64,000 nucleotides of DNA, taken from Nematostella vectensis (Eukaryota; Cnidaria; Anthozoa; Actiniaria; Edwardsiidae). Under the pieces are notes generated by a model, which did no database searches, had not been told where the DNA came from, and saw only the letters and a list, made by a program, of their open reading frames with translations. The stretch lies in NCBI RefSeq assembly GCF_932526225.1, contig NC_064044.1, forward strand, positions 7,924,801 to 7,988,800. The letters are read 5' to 3'. The position numbers and the translations under genes are program-made. Shown in pieces: positions 22,574-34,800 of this stretch (the first letter of the stretch is position 1; every line of letters begins with the position of its first letter).

Positions 22574-23574
22574 TAATATGTGGTCAGAATTCGGTCTTAG
22601 GAAGTCTCAGTCCGGACGTTCTCTAAAATGGTTCTAATAAAAGAGTTTTAAGGCGACTTACTACAGTACCAGAAGTTCGATACCTCTCCACTTTGCGCTT
22701 TTGCTACACGGGCGCATTGCACTTTTTTCTAGATATAAATGCACTACATTACCAAGGAAGAATGAAAGTTCATATATTCTGCAATTTTTTTAAGGTAGGG
22801 CGTGGTCTCTCCAAGATATGTCACCCTACCTAATCTAATACCAATAATGCTACTTCCAGATCGCAAGTTTCAATAAAATAAACCCATGGAGATTGAAGAT
22901 ACTATTGTTTTCCAATTGCGGGGTGATTTTGAACAATTTTCACATGATCGTTTTTGAGAAAATTAACGATGTTGATTTTTGAGGTTTAATGTATACAATG
23001 TTAACCCGTATTATTTAGACCACCACAACTTCGACCAGGGAGGTAAATTGGACAACCAAACCTGTCTAGTATTTTGCTTAATACCTATATTCTAAGAATT
23101 GATGCCAAAACCGATTGAGAGTTTTTTTTAGATCGCGAGATTTCTTTCTTAGAACGTTGATGATGCCTCGCCATCTTAGAGAGCTACCACTTCATTCGGC
23201 GCTGCAACAATAAAAATGCGTCCCTTATCCAATCCCCACGTACAATATTTTTCTAAATCGTTGACCGAATACTTTGATGATTAATTAGCATGCTGTGTAA
23301 ATTGAGCGGTCATTGAAAACCTCCTTCATATCTTTTTATTGACCCTAAACGACGCATAATTCCAGCTCTTTCCCCTCGGACCTCTATGTTTTGGTCGTTT
23401 TCTATAGCTATTGTCTTGAGTGCGAAATGGAATGTGATTACACTTCGCTTGGTTGGTTTCCGAATCTTTTCCGACAAATGCAAATTAACAAGGTATGCTT
23501 ATCGATCAAATGTCACACGTATTCGTAACTCCGGGATGCGTATACGAGCAAGAACAGACTTGACTGTTTGACTG

Positions 23575-24200
23575 ATTAAATTTGATCTAGTTTTTCTCTG
23601 TACCTTAGCCGGTTTATCCGAGTAAAGGATCTGCCATTGTAGCACGACTGAACACCTTGGGGTACAAAAGAGAATAGCATTCTTTTACTATTTAAACATA
23701 CAAGCAAATTCGATCTAGTTTTTTTCTGAACCTTAGCCGGTTAATCCGGGCAAAGGATCTGTAACATGACTGAACGCCTTGGGGTACAGAAGAAAATACC
23801 CTTCTTTTACGATTTAAAAATAAAAAAGCAAATCGATTTAGTTTTTTTTTCTGTAACTTAGCCGGTTTATCCGGGCAAAGGATCTGTCATTGTAACATGA
23901 CTGAACGCCATGGGGTACAAAAGAGAATAGCATTTTTTTTTTTGCATTTAAACATAAAATAGCATATTTGATCTATTTTTTATTTCTGCACCTTAGCCGG
24001 TTTATCCGGGCAAAGGATCTGTCATTGAAACATGACTGAACGCCTTGGGGTACAACAGAGAATAGCATTCTTTTACGATTTAAACATAAAAAAGCAAATT
24101 CGATCTCGTTTTTTTTTTCTGTACCTTAGCCGATTTATCTGGGCAAAGGATCTGTCATTGTAACATGACTGAATGCCTTGGGGTACAGAAAAAAATGATA
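23575..24200. repeat. About 128-bp tandem repeat, five copies
   Basis: Each copy has CCTTAGCCGGTTTATCCGGG, CAAAGGATCTGTCATTG, ACATGACTGAACGCC and TGGGGTACAAAAGAGAATAG, with periods of 125-135 bp. The same array appears at 63500-64000, where the window ends. Confidence 0.9.
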
Positions 24201-27200
24201 TTCTTTTGATCCTGTGCCCTGGACGAAAAGGATTCTTGTGAGACATCCGAACCCTTCCTGCTGAACAGCCTTTGTATATTTTTACTTCGTATCGTGCTTG
24301 AAATGATAATGATAACACCCTCACTTAGGATTTAAGTTTAAATCGGAATAACTGTGACATCTACATGCCTTTGGGAGGTCTTCTGGCCGGTTCGTCGGCC
24401 GCCCCCCATATTTGAATAAGTTGATCAAATTTGTTATAATATTGTCATGATAGTAAAAGAGACTTGATAGTAAACAGGTTAAGGTCAGGATAGTAAGAGA
24501 AACTCCGCAAAATACATTGTGTGCTTAAAAGAAACGAATTATCATAAAGTTCACTTCGCATAAAAAGGGATTTCCATAAGGACGTACAGAAGTCATTTCT
24601 ATGCTCGTTTAACGGAATGTAGAACGCAGAAAGAACTACGGAGATCTCTATTCCAATAAAAAAGTTCAAACACAGAAGTGCGCCGTTCTCCCGTTTTGAT
24701 CAGCGAATTCCACAAACCCTAATAATGAAGGGTTTTTAATACAAACTGAGAAAAAGATATCGAAAAAGCGGCGCGAATATAAGCCCAGCACTAATGCGTG
24801 GGTTTTGCCTTTCGTTTAGTTTACGCTTGGACCCCCCAAAAATAATTCTTAACCAGAAATCTATCGGAGCAAAACCTGGATTGTACCCTACGTACTAACG
24901 GAATATTCACGATAAAATTCCGCATTCCCCTTACTTTGATTGTTTGGTTGGACGACTAAACACACTGACAAAAGTCATATACGTTGACAGATAAAGCACA
25001 CGTTTCCTCACCCCACACTTAGAGATTACGATAGCCTATGTGTTGGGCAGGAATGTTTTCATTACTAGAAACCAGGGTGCCCCCCGCCGAGATGGTACGC
25101 GAGACGGACAGTGCTGAATAACGTATGCGCATGCGCGTGCTCTGGCGAAAACAAGCACAATCGTAGTGTTGAATCGTTCGAGTAAAGGTACAAAAAGGCT
25201 GACTTCAGTCGCTGATTTAACTAACTGTACAGCATTAAAACCATACTGTACAAAATATGACAGATTTGTGTGATAATGAGGGAGTAATAAAGAAAATTAT
25301 AGCCTTTGGTTTGGTGTAGTTTTCTTAGCATTCGCCGAAAATGTGACAGTTCGCCGGTAAAACGCCGCCATTTCAAAACAAAAAGCTGGTTTAACCGCGC
25401 GGAACTGGAACTAGTCTTGCGTTTTTCAGCACTGGCCGCGAGACGTACAATCTCTGCAGGATCCAGTGTACGTTGCTAAAGCGCTAAGAAGCTGGGGCTC
25501 GTTATGCTCTTGTGACTCTTGAGCCGAACTTTGTAGTTTACCAAACGAACGTAGAGTAACTCTCGAAGCTTATATGGTTGTTTTTATAGCATTCTCACGA
25601 AAGCGAAAGAATACAACTCCATTATGTCATTGTATGGTTTCGATGTTTTGTTTATTACAGTTTCATTTGCATTGTTTAAACAACAAGATACACAAAGTAC
25701 GATTTTCAAGCAGTTTTTATCAGGATTTTGCTACGCATTTTGCTACGCCATTCTGGATTGGAATGTTTAGTTATTAAGTTCACTGTTCACTGCCAACAGA
25801 ACATAGCAGGAACTTCTTTAATAGAGATCACATGACCTTTCTGGGTAACCAATTCAAACCATCACAATCACGGAAATGACTGCGCCCGTCACACTAGAAA
25901 ACGACGTAAAAATATTTTTTTAAATGAAATTAAACCCATTCTAAAAAAATCTGGCCTTTTTTCTCAAGCGCTAAATAAGTTGATTTTTCTTGCAGTTATT
26001 TTACCGCTAAAAGCCTGGGCGCGAGCTAGTTTGCCACCCAAACAGTCACGTGATCTCTTAGCGCGAGTCCCCTATTGCATACGTTTGCGAGCCAGTCTTT
26101 TGAACTTATCACACGTACGTTGGTTGAATTAAAGTAAAAAAGAATTCCGACCTAAGCTCGCTATATAGATTCACGTGTAAATGACGTGCATATGTTCAAC
26201 GTACAGTGTTATAAGGTATAGATTTTCGCAAAAAGATAATGGTCTCTTTGGTCACGTTTTCAGTCAAGCATTCTCCATTTCAGGACAACAAACCGTTTGC
26301 GTTTAGTCGTAACAGGCATAAGGGTTGTAACAGTCGTCTGCAAAAAAATCATCGCGACCCCTTACGACTATATTGAAACGCTAGATGGGACGACCCTTGC
26401 GACAGATACGATAGAAGCGACGGGTCGTTTTACGGTCGTCAGAGAAAACCCAAAGGCTCGCGAGAAATTTTTTGCAGATTTACTATATGAAAACTACGTT
26501 TAAGGGCCGCCAGAAGTAGTTCATTTTACAATGTTTAATAAAAACGCGTTAAACAATCCTGCGTTCCTTTTTTATCGCTTCGATTGCTATGGCGATTACA
26601 GGCGATTTAATTTCAGAGTTTTCAGCTTCTGTCAATTTATTTTTACATAGTGCAGGAAAATTAACAATTTGTTTCACCCAAAATAACCTGTGTGCTGAAA
26701 TGAATGCAAAGGCTTTGTACATAGGCCAACTAGTAGCGTCAAGCGATGAAATAAGTATCCTAAGTCCTGTGGAGTTTTTTAATTACTCCGATAATTGAAT
26801 TAAAGGCAATCGTTTCCTTTTCAGGAATTCTCGATGTTTTAACACAACGGGTTAGAATGCCATTAACTTTCACCCTGCTGGTATTTAAGAGGATAGATCA
26901 CATTATTTTTACACCTGTGAAGGACTTTCTCATTTTTTTAGCTAAGGAAAACGATACCATCAAATCCTTGCTCTTAGGGTTTAGTTGTCTTTCGTCTTTA
27001 CATTTGTCGCCACACGAAAAAAAATTATATCTTAGCCTTGTTCCACTGTGATGGATATCAGTCGTATAACTATCCCTAATGACTATGCTGAACCGTTTGG
27101 TATTCTAAGGGCCATGAGATTGGTGACTAAAGGTATCGTGCGCAGACTAGATGCGCAATGGCCGATGATGGCATAGCTCCTTTAAAGGCCAAATGATTTG

Positions 27201-27276
27201 GAATTTTCACCATTTACTTTGTCAAATGGTCTCAAAGATCCCATCATGTCCACTCGTCGAGTTTCACCTCCCAAGC
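24201..27276. other. Intergenic, no gene recognised
   Basis: Short open frames at 25574, 26297, 26589 and 26857 show no domain motif and no consistent splice context. A TGCGCATGCGCGTG string near 25122 matches the NRF1-type palindrome and sits in a mildly CpG-rich stretch (25080-25500), which could be a promoter but has no gene attached. Confidence 0.45.
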
Positions 27277-28301
27277 TTAGAGATTGTGCGTACTTTGTTG
27301 CTGGGTTCTTAATCTCGCGTCAGTAGCCATGCTAAAAGATTCGACTTGTACAATCTGTCGCCTTGCTTTCAAACAATTGCACGTGTAAAGTTTTGCAAAG
27401 CCTCGTCGATAGCTGGAGCTTTGAAACGCGTACAACACTGGATTAAGACATGAGTTTGAGAAAATTAGAGAAGTAAGAACGAAGTACGTATAATTAAAGA
27501 GGGGAGAGGAATTCTTGTCTTGGCTGTTTAGGAATTTCTTGGCGGACAAGTAAATCATAAAAATGGCAAACGGCGCAAAACAGATAAAGTAGACGCCCGT
27601 AACTGATGCTAAGAGTTTTGCCAGCTTTTTCTTTTCCTCTCGCCCTTGAATCGTTTCAACAGTCTCAGAGCAGATGGAGTTAGTTATGAGTAGGCCCTTT
27701 AAAATTGACAAATAGCAAGCAGTGATTATCAATCCAGGAATACAGATATTAATGCCAAGATAGAAAGCAAGATAAGTAGCTATTTCTTTTCCAGTATTCA
27801 GGTCGAAGGCAGATATGCATACGTTTAGTTGTGGATCAAATCTAACGACGATGAAAATTGGGATATTTAGTAAAATACTAACAAACCATATGACCAGTAC
27901 GACCTTCCATACTTGTTCTCTCCCAAGTCTGAATCGGTGACTTAAAGGTTTCACCATGGCATGGTAACGCTCAACAGCCACGACGGTAAGTAAGGCAACA
28001 GAAACACACACAAAAACTCCTACTATACCGTTCTCAAGCAAACCCTACAGATCCATTCGTTGGTCAAATTGCTCCAGCCATTATAACCAAAGTGGAGTGA
28101 TCCAAATACGAATTTATACAGGTAGGGGCTGGTAGACAGTGTTATAATGTCAGCCAGTGCGAGGTTTGCTAAGAGGTAGTTTGTTGTTGTGTGCATTGAA
28201 CGCGTCGACCAAACAACCCTGATGACGGATACGTTACCAATTATTCCGACGATAGATACAAAGAACTGGAGAGCGATAAGTACTACCAAGAATAAGTCCA
28301 T
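27277..28301 (-). CDS. Class A (rhodopsin-like) GPCR with a frame break in TM3
   Basis: A seven-transmembrane receptor of unknown ligand. The N-terminal part (28301 down to about 28040) has TM1 with GN (Asn23), TM2 with LALAD (Asp51), and the extracellular Cys85 in WICR. The second part (about 28041 to the stop at 27277) continues with TM3 ending VERY, an ERY form of the DRY motif, then KPLSHRF, TM4 Trp, TM5 with a Pro and CYLSIL, TM6 with CFAPF but no toggle Trp, TM7 NPVLY, and CNCLKARR as a likely palmitoylated tail. The two parts are in different frames and meet within a few bases of 28040; one base must be gained or two lost. The spacing from Cys85 to the ERY arginine is about two residues longer than usual. 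It may be a recent pseudogene, a sequencing error or a tiny intron. The start is the first ATG that precedes TM1; total about 340 aa. Confidence 0.85.
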
Positions 28302-30413
28302 CTTCAACTTGAGATCCAAACACTTGAAAAAGAGTGAGAAGTTCAAAACTTAGCACAAAGCAACGATTCCACAACAAATTGCCTTCTTCCCCTGAAAAAT
28401 CAAAATCTTTTTCAAAGTCTACCCTGCAAATGTGTTCACCGGATTTGTTTGTTTCGATTGCCAAAAAGAAACAGTTTTGAGCTTACAAGTTCTCGACTCA
28501 AATACACTCAGTTCCTGGGCCCTAAGAATTCGTAGGAAAAAAGCTTAAAAGAGTTATTCAGATACTTCCCTCATCTTCAACTTCTTATTTTCTGCCGGCC
28601 AAATGACAAAGCTTAAAGGTACTTAGGTTCATCGCTGACTAATGGAATTTATAGTTTTGTGTCATTGCTATTGTTGACCAAAAGACGATACCAACACCCT
28701 CATCTTTTTCAAAGAATGTCTACAAAGAAATATTACTGTTCTATCTTAAAAATCATAACAGTTGAATGGAAGTTATACATGGTAACTAGGTTACGGTGTT
28801 TTTAATTGCATGGCAAAGCACACGTAAACAGGTGTCTTTGGTTGATTTCGTACCGCTCGAAAGAGAAAGAAAATGCACATTATACCGGATTGCATTTATG
28901 AGCATACTGTGTAAAAATCGCGCCACAGCTTACAGCGATGCTGTTGTTAATTAATATAACACGCTTAAAGGGATAAATAATAGGCGGTGTTTGCCACACA
29001 GGCCTTGACTGACACTTTGAAGGTTCAGTACCTGATCCAGGTGGTGGTTTTTAAACATCAAAGTCCTTGGATTGAATTTTGTCTTTGTGTCCCACCTTAT
29101 AAACTCACGTGTAACGTGTAAAATACCGAGAAATTCTTGTTTCTGAAACCTTTTCAAAATGGCCGCCATTGCTTAGTTTCATATTGAAAAATCGTCAGAA
29201 TTTTAGATTTGTGTTTTTCGGGCGCGTGTACTTGAGTATACCGAAACAAACATAGCTAGAGATGCTTTTCTGTCGTTTTTACTTTTTCTATAACTCGAGA
29301 CTATTTTTCTTGTGCACTTGTTAAATCATAGATGCCATGATTGAATATTGTCTCGCTAATTAAACAACAACAATAAAAATAGGTTTAGTATACATTTATT
29401 TTATTGTATTATTTGATTTTATTTTAATCAATATCTGATTATATGACTATAATAAATACTAATTGTGCCTGGTTTAGGCCAGCCACCGGTATCATTTCTA
29501 TGACAAAAGCGAAGGCAAGCTTTCTCGTTGCAGGGACCCCGATTTGTATTGATCTCTACCGCGGATTGATTTAGGCGAAGTATCAGACTCGTACCAGTCG
29601 TTATTTGCTGTTGCGCGGACATCCACAGGATTCCTTAAGCCTAGTTATTTAAGGAGGCTCGTTAGTAATTCCTTATAGCATTTTTTTCATTTTACTCATT
29701 ATAATTGCGTCTAGTAGTCTCAAATCTCGTCCGATTTCATTCATATTTTCAGATGACAATATTTAAATCCGTATTTGATGGGCTACTGCTTAATTTTATT
29801 TGTTGGTAACCGATTGGGTTATTTAGCATATGAACAGACCAGTATTTTATGAACTTTCCAATATTTTTCCCCAAATAACCGATGCTTTATCTTTAAATTT
29901 GCAGAGAGACATGACTTATACTAAGACACGATGGGGATCATGCTCCACTAAAACGAGGAAGCACGAAATTGCTTATTTGTCGATTTTTAAGCGAAGACAT
30001 TGGATTTTCAAGAGGATTCGAAATCTAAATAATAATTGTACGAATTCGCTCTTTGGTCATGTCTAATATGTAGTTCCAGATAATATCCATACCCCCATTG
30101 ACGGGGGCGGAGGTATGACCCGCCACCCCTCTAGAGTTTCCAACCCCCTGGAAAAAAAATAAATACAGTAACTGTTGAGGGAAAAGGGCATTTTATTCCC
30201 CCCCCCCCTCCCCTCTGGCTGGAATTTCCTGGGTGTTTGAACCCCCACCCCCCCCCCCCCCCCCGCGAAATTTCCAGTCCGCCTTCAAAACACTTAAAAT
30301 ATCAAAACGTATGAAAGTTTGTTCTACTGACCTTATATAGCTTATTTTAGAGGGCCATTAGTTAGAAAACTAATTATACGGTTTTACCCAAAATAAATAA
30401 GGACATCGACTAA
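28302..30413. other. Intergenic between GPCR and microsatellites
   Basis: No gene recognised. 29582-29640 is a diverged copy of 1691-1750. Poly-C tracts lie near 30200 and 30250. A frame at 29830-30066 contains TRWGSC but no surrounding metalloprotease features. Confidence 0.5.
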
Positions 30414-30521
30414 TGACTGACCGACCGACTGACCGACTGACTGACTGACTGACTGACTGACTGACTGACTGACTGACTGACTGACTGACTGACTGACTGA
30501 CTGACTGACTGACTGACTGAC
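30414..30521. repeat. (GACT)n microsatellite
   Basis: About 26 copies of GACT with a few early CGAC variants; a short second block is at 30822-30838. Confidence 0.97.
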
Positions 30522-30850
30522 CAGGGACGGCGTAGTGGTCCCATAAGTGGAGGGAGGGCAAATGTTGGGGGAGGGGTGGGTAATGGTTTCTTGGGGAGGG
30601 ACGGTTGGTGGTTTCAGGGGGGAGGGGTGAGTGATGGATCCAAATTCTTATTCGCTATTTATAAGTACACGAGGAATAACCTAGGTTTTTATACACGGGT
30701 TTTTAAACTGTTTAACAAATTTGTTGTCGGTTGCATATGTACCGCTTGAAACCCGTTTAAAAAACGTTCATATATATAGAAAAATCCGCTCAGAAAAGTG
30801 GGCCCCTCCCATCCGCCGCCCTGCTGACTGACTGACTGAATTTTTATAAT

Positions 30851-31066
30851 AATGTTGATGATAATGTTTGCGATGGTGATGGTGATGATGGTGATGGTGA
30901 TGATGGTGATGATGGTGATGGTGATGATGGTGATGGTGATGGTGATGGTGATGTTGATGATAATGTTTGCGATGGTAATGATGGTGATGGTGATGATGGT
31001 GATAATGTTTGCGATGGTGATGATGATGATGGTGATGATGGTGATAATGTTTGCGATGGTGTTGAT
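30851..31066. repeat. (GATGGT)n-type repeat with higher-order unit
   Basis: Mixed GATGGT and GATGAT repeats interrupted four times by GATAATGTTTGCGATGG, giving a longer-period structure. Its plus-strand open frame is an artefact. Confidence 0.93.
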
Positions 31067-31085
31067 CAGTGGGTGTCGTGTACCG

Positions 31086-31216
31086 GCAGTAGCTGATCTA
31101 GGGGGAGAGTTTAGGGGTTTTAAACCCCCCTTTTGTTTTGTAACAAAAACTAATTACCCCCTCCCCCTTTGTCACTGAGCCAAACCCCCCTTTAGCGAAA
31201 GGCTAGATCCGCTCCT
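31086..31216. mobile_element. GGATCTAG-type MITE, short member
   Basis: The ends CAGTAGCTGATCTAG and CTAGATCCGCTCCTG are inverted repeats around a C- and G-rich interior. It is the uninterrupted relative of 22200-22573. Confidence 0.72.
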
Positions 31217-31508
31217 GACCAGGCTCCCTGCTCTTCCCTAAGAACACGACATGACGGAAAAACCTGAACAACGCGCAATTCCAGATAGAGAGAGAAGACA
31301 CAATTTCTTACAATGGCTATAGGTTCCTTGTATTACGGACTGATTTTCAAAACACAAATAACGTGTGGCCGTAGTGCGCATAACCAGATTTTGGCTTTTT
31401 AAGATAATTTTTCCTTAATCATCATAAGTTACTAAGTACTCAGAGAAATTCTCCACCTTATTCGATGTGAAATGGGCTTATTTGGAGCGTCATGTTTTTC
31501 CGTCATGT

Positions 31509-31807
31509 CTAAGAACACACAACTGATGCATCCTCGCTGTGACCACAATTATGGGTGTGGGTAAATTGGCATGAGAACAGGGTAGCCTCATTGCCAGAGC
31601 AATGGACATCATCAAGCCATATTGGCCCGCTTCCTTGGCCATAATGAGCTGCCTGATGAACAGAGACTACGGATCCATATCCAAGCGATCTACACACGAC
31701 ACGCCCATCGTTGATGGTCCAATAGTCATCACAAACTGTTCCCCACTGACCATTATGGTACACCTCCACCCGGCCATAGAATCCGTGGGACAGCCAGACC
31801 TGATTAA
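31509..31807 (-). CDS. PAN-EGF-SRCR gene exon 5, SRCR domain and stop
   Basis: The acceptor is TTTCACAG|TT, phase 1. It encodes [40 protein letters not shown] and ends DASVVCS then TAG. The domain is complete, so the protein ends right after it. Confidence 0.93.
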
Positions 31808-34800
31808 CTGTGAAACATGACAAGGGTTAAAGGTCACATTGTTAAAACTTGTTTTTTTTTTAATTGAAATTTAAATCGATCCTTGCGTGGTCGGAATTAC
31901 TGCACCGGACCGCACAGTTTTATCTACACACGCCTCTGTAACAGAAGAAAACCAAGTTTTCACCATGTGACTTTTTTTAGGCTTCAGGATGTCGTTCGAA
32001 GGTAATCATTGGCACTTATAATATATTGATTACAAATGGTGAGTTGGGAAGCCTGTGATGATTGTATGTGTTTTGTTTTCTGTACGTTTGCTTGAAGAAA
32101 AAAGTCCTAATTAATCCCACGACCTTGGGAGATGTCCAATAAAACTAAACCACTATTGATTTCAAGTTGGCGTAATCTGGTAATGGGAGACTGAAATTGC
32201 TTGCCATTCGATCGCTTTTGAGACTAGTTAAAAACGAATTTGGACTTAATGGAGGCGACTGAAGACAACACAGACTTGTTATGGAGCGTCTTTGGTAAAA
32301 TAAAACGAAAATTAATGCAAAAATGGGCTCATATTTGCTGATTCACCGAGTTCCTATGTAACATTTATTTGTCAGTTTTCTTGTCGTTTATCCACCGATA
32401 TATCCGAGGATCCGAGCGATATCTTTTTTATCGGTCGGATAGCTATCCACCGCTAAGCAAATTTATACAGATAACTCCTATCGGCCGATAATTTTATCTG
32501 ACTTTTCAGGCACCTGAACGAGAAGCTCAAGTGTATGAGCCCACGGTGTTGGTGCAGCTTACCTGCGCATCTACCTCCGATCCAGTAGTATCCTGAATTG
32601 CATGTGCAAAAGTATGAGCCCACGGTGTTGGTGCAGTAGGCATTCACACCACACCTGCTGATGTCGAGTCTGCATTCGTCGATATCTATAAATCAAGGCA
32701 ATGAACCCTCTATATAACAAGGCAATGAACCCTCTATATAACAAACTCGTTATTCATTACAAGAAACCTTTCAAAACTTTAAATCCAGGTTTTCGCTATA
32801 TTCAGGTAAAATCACAGAGATTGTGAAGGGCCGGAAGTAGTGATGCATAATATTCGCGTCCGCTTACTAGAGGTATAGTATTGTTACGGTTGACTGGCAA
32901 GAAAGTATTCTAATTCCCGTGTTTATATATTGAGAATTTCATGCCATGTTTTTGCTCTGTAGTTTTACGGCCTGATGCAGCGAAAGGCTTAGTAACCAAA
33001 CCTGCTGAACAGGTCAGTCCAGTGTATCCTGACGAGCATGCGCAGTAGAAGTACGGCTCATCGTACACTGTCACGCACTCCCCATTACTGCAAGGCGATT
33101 CTTCACAGGGAGACTGCAATTAAAAGAGCACGCGTGAGCGTAAACATCTACGTGTTTGTTAGTTACAGTGTTAACTCGATAACTTCGAGCATCCCCTTAA
33201 CATTAGTTTCCTAGGGACGACTTTTGCATCAGTTCTCCTAAAATCAGCAAACACTCAGGATCCCCTGCAAATAGCCATATACTCCAAGGGTATAAAGGTT
33301 TTTTGCATGTTTAGAAATCTAGGGAAACCCAAGGCTGCACTTTTTTTAGGTAAAGTTCTTTCCTTTCATGAAGTCTTTGTATCTTTTTAAGCATTCCACG
33401 AGGACTGTTTCTTTCATTATGCCAATTGAGTTTTTTGTTTCGTACTGTTTAAAGTCCGTATAACCTTTTAAAACTGACAGATTTGGTCAATTCTTTATAT
33501 TTTCTTCTATAAAATAATAAAACGAATTTCATTTAACTAATTTTGCGCTGTTTTAGATTTTTCCGTCAAAACCAGAAATGAAACCTTCGATCCAATCCCC
33601 TTTCGCGCGGCCAAGAAAATGAGCGTCAATTGAGAATTTTTTTTTTTTTGCCTTGATGAATTATCCCCGCCTTTCCTTTATCCCAAGGTGCACGAAGTCT
33701 TTATCTTATACCAAGTATTCCATGTGGTTGTATACAATTCATGGCCGTAGCAGGGGGTGGGGCACTTGGGTCACCCCCCCCCCTCCTAATATTTAAAAAA
33801 AACATGAGAAAATGACCAGTAGGGGCGTGGCTGTGCCCCCAATGTTTTCTTAATGTTTCTGTATCGTGACCCCCAATAATTCGAGGCCTGCTTCGGCTAT
33901 GCACTTACCTTTATCCCAAAGTGAAATAAGTCTTTGGCCTGTACTCAGTATTTAGAGTCATTATATCCACCACCTACCTTTATCCCAAAGTGCACGAGGT
34001 CCTTGTCCTCTACTAAGTATTCAGAGTGGTTATATCTATCAGTAGATATAAGCTCACACACGTGTCTTCCACTCTTTGTCGCTGTCAATCTGACGTTTAC
34101 GGAGTGACACCACCCTTCAGTAAGACATTCAAACGAACAATCCATGACGTCATCAACCAGGACGCTCTTTTGGACAACTGGACAACAGCAATGTATAGAT
34201 TAATAAGCGAGTTCTGGAAGGAGGTAGAGTTCGGGCTTTGGGTTTGATTTCCGAGTAGAAAGGAAATTAAACTCGAGACGGTTAGGGGCCCAATTCACCT
34301 CACCCATAGTGTATCATTTTGACACCTACCATCGACAGTCAAAGAATGGTCTATTTATATTTCACAATCTAATACCTACTGTTTAAAATAGTCGTACGAC
34401 GAAAGTCGTAAAGGTGGTTCACATTGGATTTTTCCTGAAGTTAGCAAAAATTACACAAATATTCTAAGGATTTTTAGGTCGCCATTTTATGGCTGGAGGA
34501 GGAGGAAAGGGGTAGGGGGCGGGAGAGAAAAGAAAAAAAGCAAGAAGTCTTCACCTCCTTGCTCTTCTCTCCCGCGCCCTTTCCCTTCCGCCGCCTCGTT
34601 CTCGCGCCTTGTCAAGCTGACCTCGACATCCTGGGAATCCGAGAATATATGCATTGGCTTATTTGCGCAAATTTCCCAGTTTGGCTGAAAAAGTAACGCA
34701 ACGCTAGACTTTGGCTGAGCAAAAAATTAACAAAACGCTGTGAATGTGTTGAGCAGGAAAGTAACACAATACCTTGCATTGGTTGAGCGAGAAAGTAACA

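Larger units (their letters stand above)
20353..24080. repeat. Segmental duplication, left copy (pair at 60282-64000)
   Basis: This 3.7 kb block starts about 340 bp after the ALDH8A1 stop and recurs in the same orientation about 39.93 kb downstream with only scattered substitutions and small indels. It contains a 194-bp foldback element, a 28-bp minisatellite, a nested MITE pair and about five 128-bp repeats. No gene is recognised. Confidence 0.95.

Noticed and set aside
29830-30066. SprT/YgjP-like metalloprotease fragment (TRWGSC)
   Set aside because: Only one short motif matches; there is no HExxH site and no splice context.
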